From Rhodobacterales bacterium CG2_30_65_12 (GTDB lineage: Bacteria; Pseudomonadota; Alphaproteobacteria; Rhodobacterales; Rhodobacteraceae), in assembly GCA_001873585.1 (NCBI GenBank), contig MNZL01000145.1:1-5836 (forward strand): DNA of 5,836 nucleotides, written 5' to 3'. Each line of letters begins with the position of its first letter. The stretch's first letter is position 1. The position numbers and the translations under genes are program-made. Below are positions 5,547 through 5,836 of this stretch, piece after piece. A model generated the notes under the pieces. The model made no database searches and was not told where the DNA came from. It was given only the letters and a program-made list of their open reading frames with translations.

Positions 5547-5836
5547 GGCTCAAGGCGCTGATATTCGATGTCGACGGCACGCTCGCCGAAACGGAAGAGG
5601 CCCATCGCGCGGCCTTCAACCGCACGTTCGAGGCGCATCGCCTCGGCTGGCACTGGACAATGGACGATTACCGCTGGCTGCTCAAAACCACCGGTGGCAA
5701 GGAGCGGATGCGGGCTTGGCAGGATCAACTGCCCGACGGCGCGCGCCGACTGACCGATAGCGAGATCGCGGCGCTGCACAAGGAAAAGACGGCGCATTAT
5801 GGCGAGATCCTTGCGACGGGCGAACTGGTGCTGCGC
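5543..5836 (+). CDS. cbbY: CbbY, HAD-type sugar-bisphosphate phosphatase, 3'-truncated by the window edge
   Basis: The frame opens with ATG inside the ATGA overlap and stays open for 98 codons to the end of the window; the family is about 220-230 aa, so over half is missing. The N terminus MRLKALIFDVDGTLAETEEAH has nucleophile Asp9 and acid/base Asp11, and LAETE is the variant seen in CbbY in place of the LVDS of CbbZ-type enzymes. The cap segment continues with WTMDDYRWLLKTTGGKERM (about residues 37-55), which closely matches my recollection of Rhodobacter sphaeroides CbbY (LLTTTGGKERI). Characterised CbbY dephosphorylates xylulose-1,5-bisphosphate, an inhibitory RuBisCO misfire product. A GGAG at 5531-5534 lies 8 nt upstream. 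Motifs II to IV fall outside the window, so intactness cannot be judged. Confidence 0.9.
   Translation, partial: MRLKALIFDVDGTLAETEEAHRAAFNRTFEAHRLGWHWTMDDYRWLLKTTGGKERMRAWQDQLPDGARRLTDSEIAALHKEKTAHYGEILATGELVLR

Noticed and set aside
5113..5760. 215-codon plus-strand frame spanning the cbbZ-cbbY junction
   Set aside because: Out-of-frame shadow of both genes, Arg/Pro/Ser-rich, with no domain; cbbZ and cbbY have intact HAD motifs in their own frames.
1..5836. CRISPR arrays, insertion sequences, tRNA or rRNA genes
   Set aside because: No direct-repeat arrays, transposase-like proteins or RNA-gene signatures were seen; coding density is nearly complete with operon genes.

Overview
The window lies inside a Calvin-Benson-Bassham (cbb) carbon-fixation operon on the + strand. 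Seven genes run head to tail: cbbG (GAPDH, 5' end missing), cbbA (class II fructose-bisphosphate aldolase), cbbM (form II RuBisCO), cbbE/rpe (ribulose-phosphate 3-epimerase), a thioredoxin/peroxiredoxin-like gene, cbbZ/gph (phosphoglycolate phosphatase) and cbbY (xylulose-1,5-bisphosphate phosphatase family, 3' end missing). High GC, the G-A-M gene order, and protein resemblance to Rhodobacter and Rhodospirillum CbbM and CbbY suggest an alphaproteobacterium, probably near Rhodobacterales. It would be a facultative chemo- or photoautotroph using form II RuBisCO. The species cannot be named from this sequence.

Layout. Positions 1-3514 hold the core enzymes cbbG, cbbA and cbbM. They are separated by spacers of 67 and 90 bp, and cbbM has the strongest ribosome-binding site in the window. 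Positions 3576-4268 hold cbbE, and 4325-4879 hold the thiol-redox gene. Positions 4884-5836 hold two HAD-type phosphatases that are tightly packed: a 4-nt gap before cbbZ and an ATGA overlap into cbbY. Each of the four real spacers (934-1000, 2051-2140, 3515-3575, 4269-4324) carries an inverted repeat just upstream of the next Shine-Dalgarno. The last two junctions have no spacer and no hairpin. No rho-independent terminator or promoter is evident, so the window looks like the middle and distal part of one transcript. No gene-free stretch exceeds 100 bp.

How the genes fit. CbbM carboxylates ribulose-1,5-bisphosphate. CbbG reduces the product to triose phosphate, CbbA condenses triose phosphates (or builds sedoheptulose bisphosphate), and CbbE turns xylulose-5-P into ribulose-5-P for regeneration. 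CbbZ removes the oxygenase product 2-phosphoglycolate. CbbY probably removes an inhibitory bisphosphate by-product of RuBisCO. The thioredoxin-like protein is the least expected member and the best candidate for something not well described: it has a CNHC motif and may link thiol redox state or peroxide defence to carbon fixation. The rest is a well-formed, largely conventional form II cbb operon.
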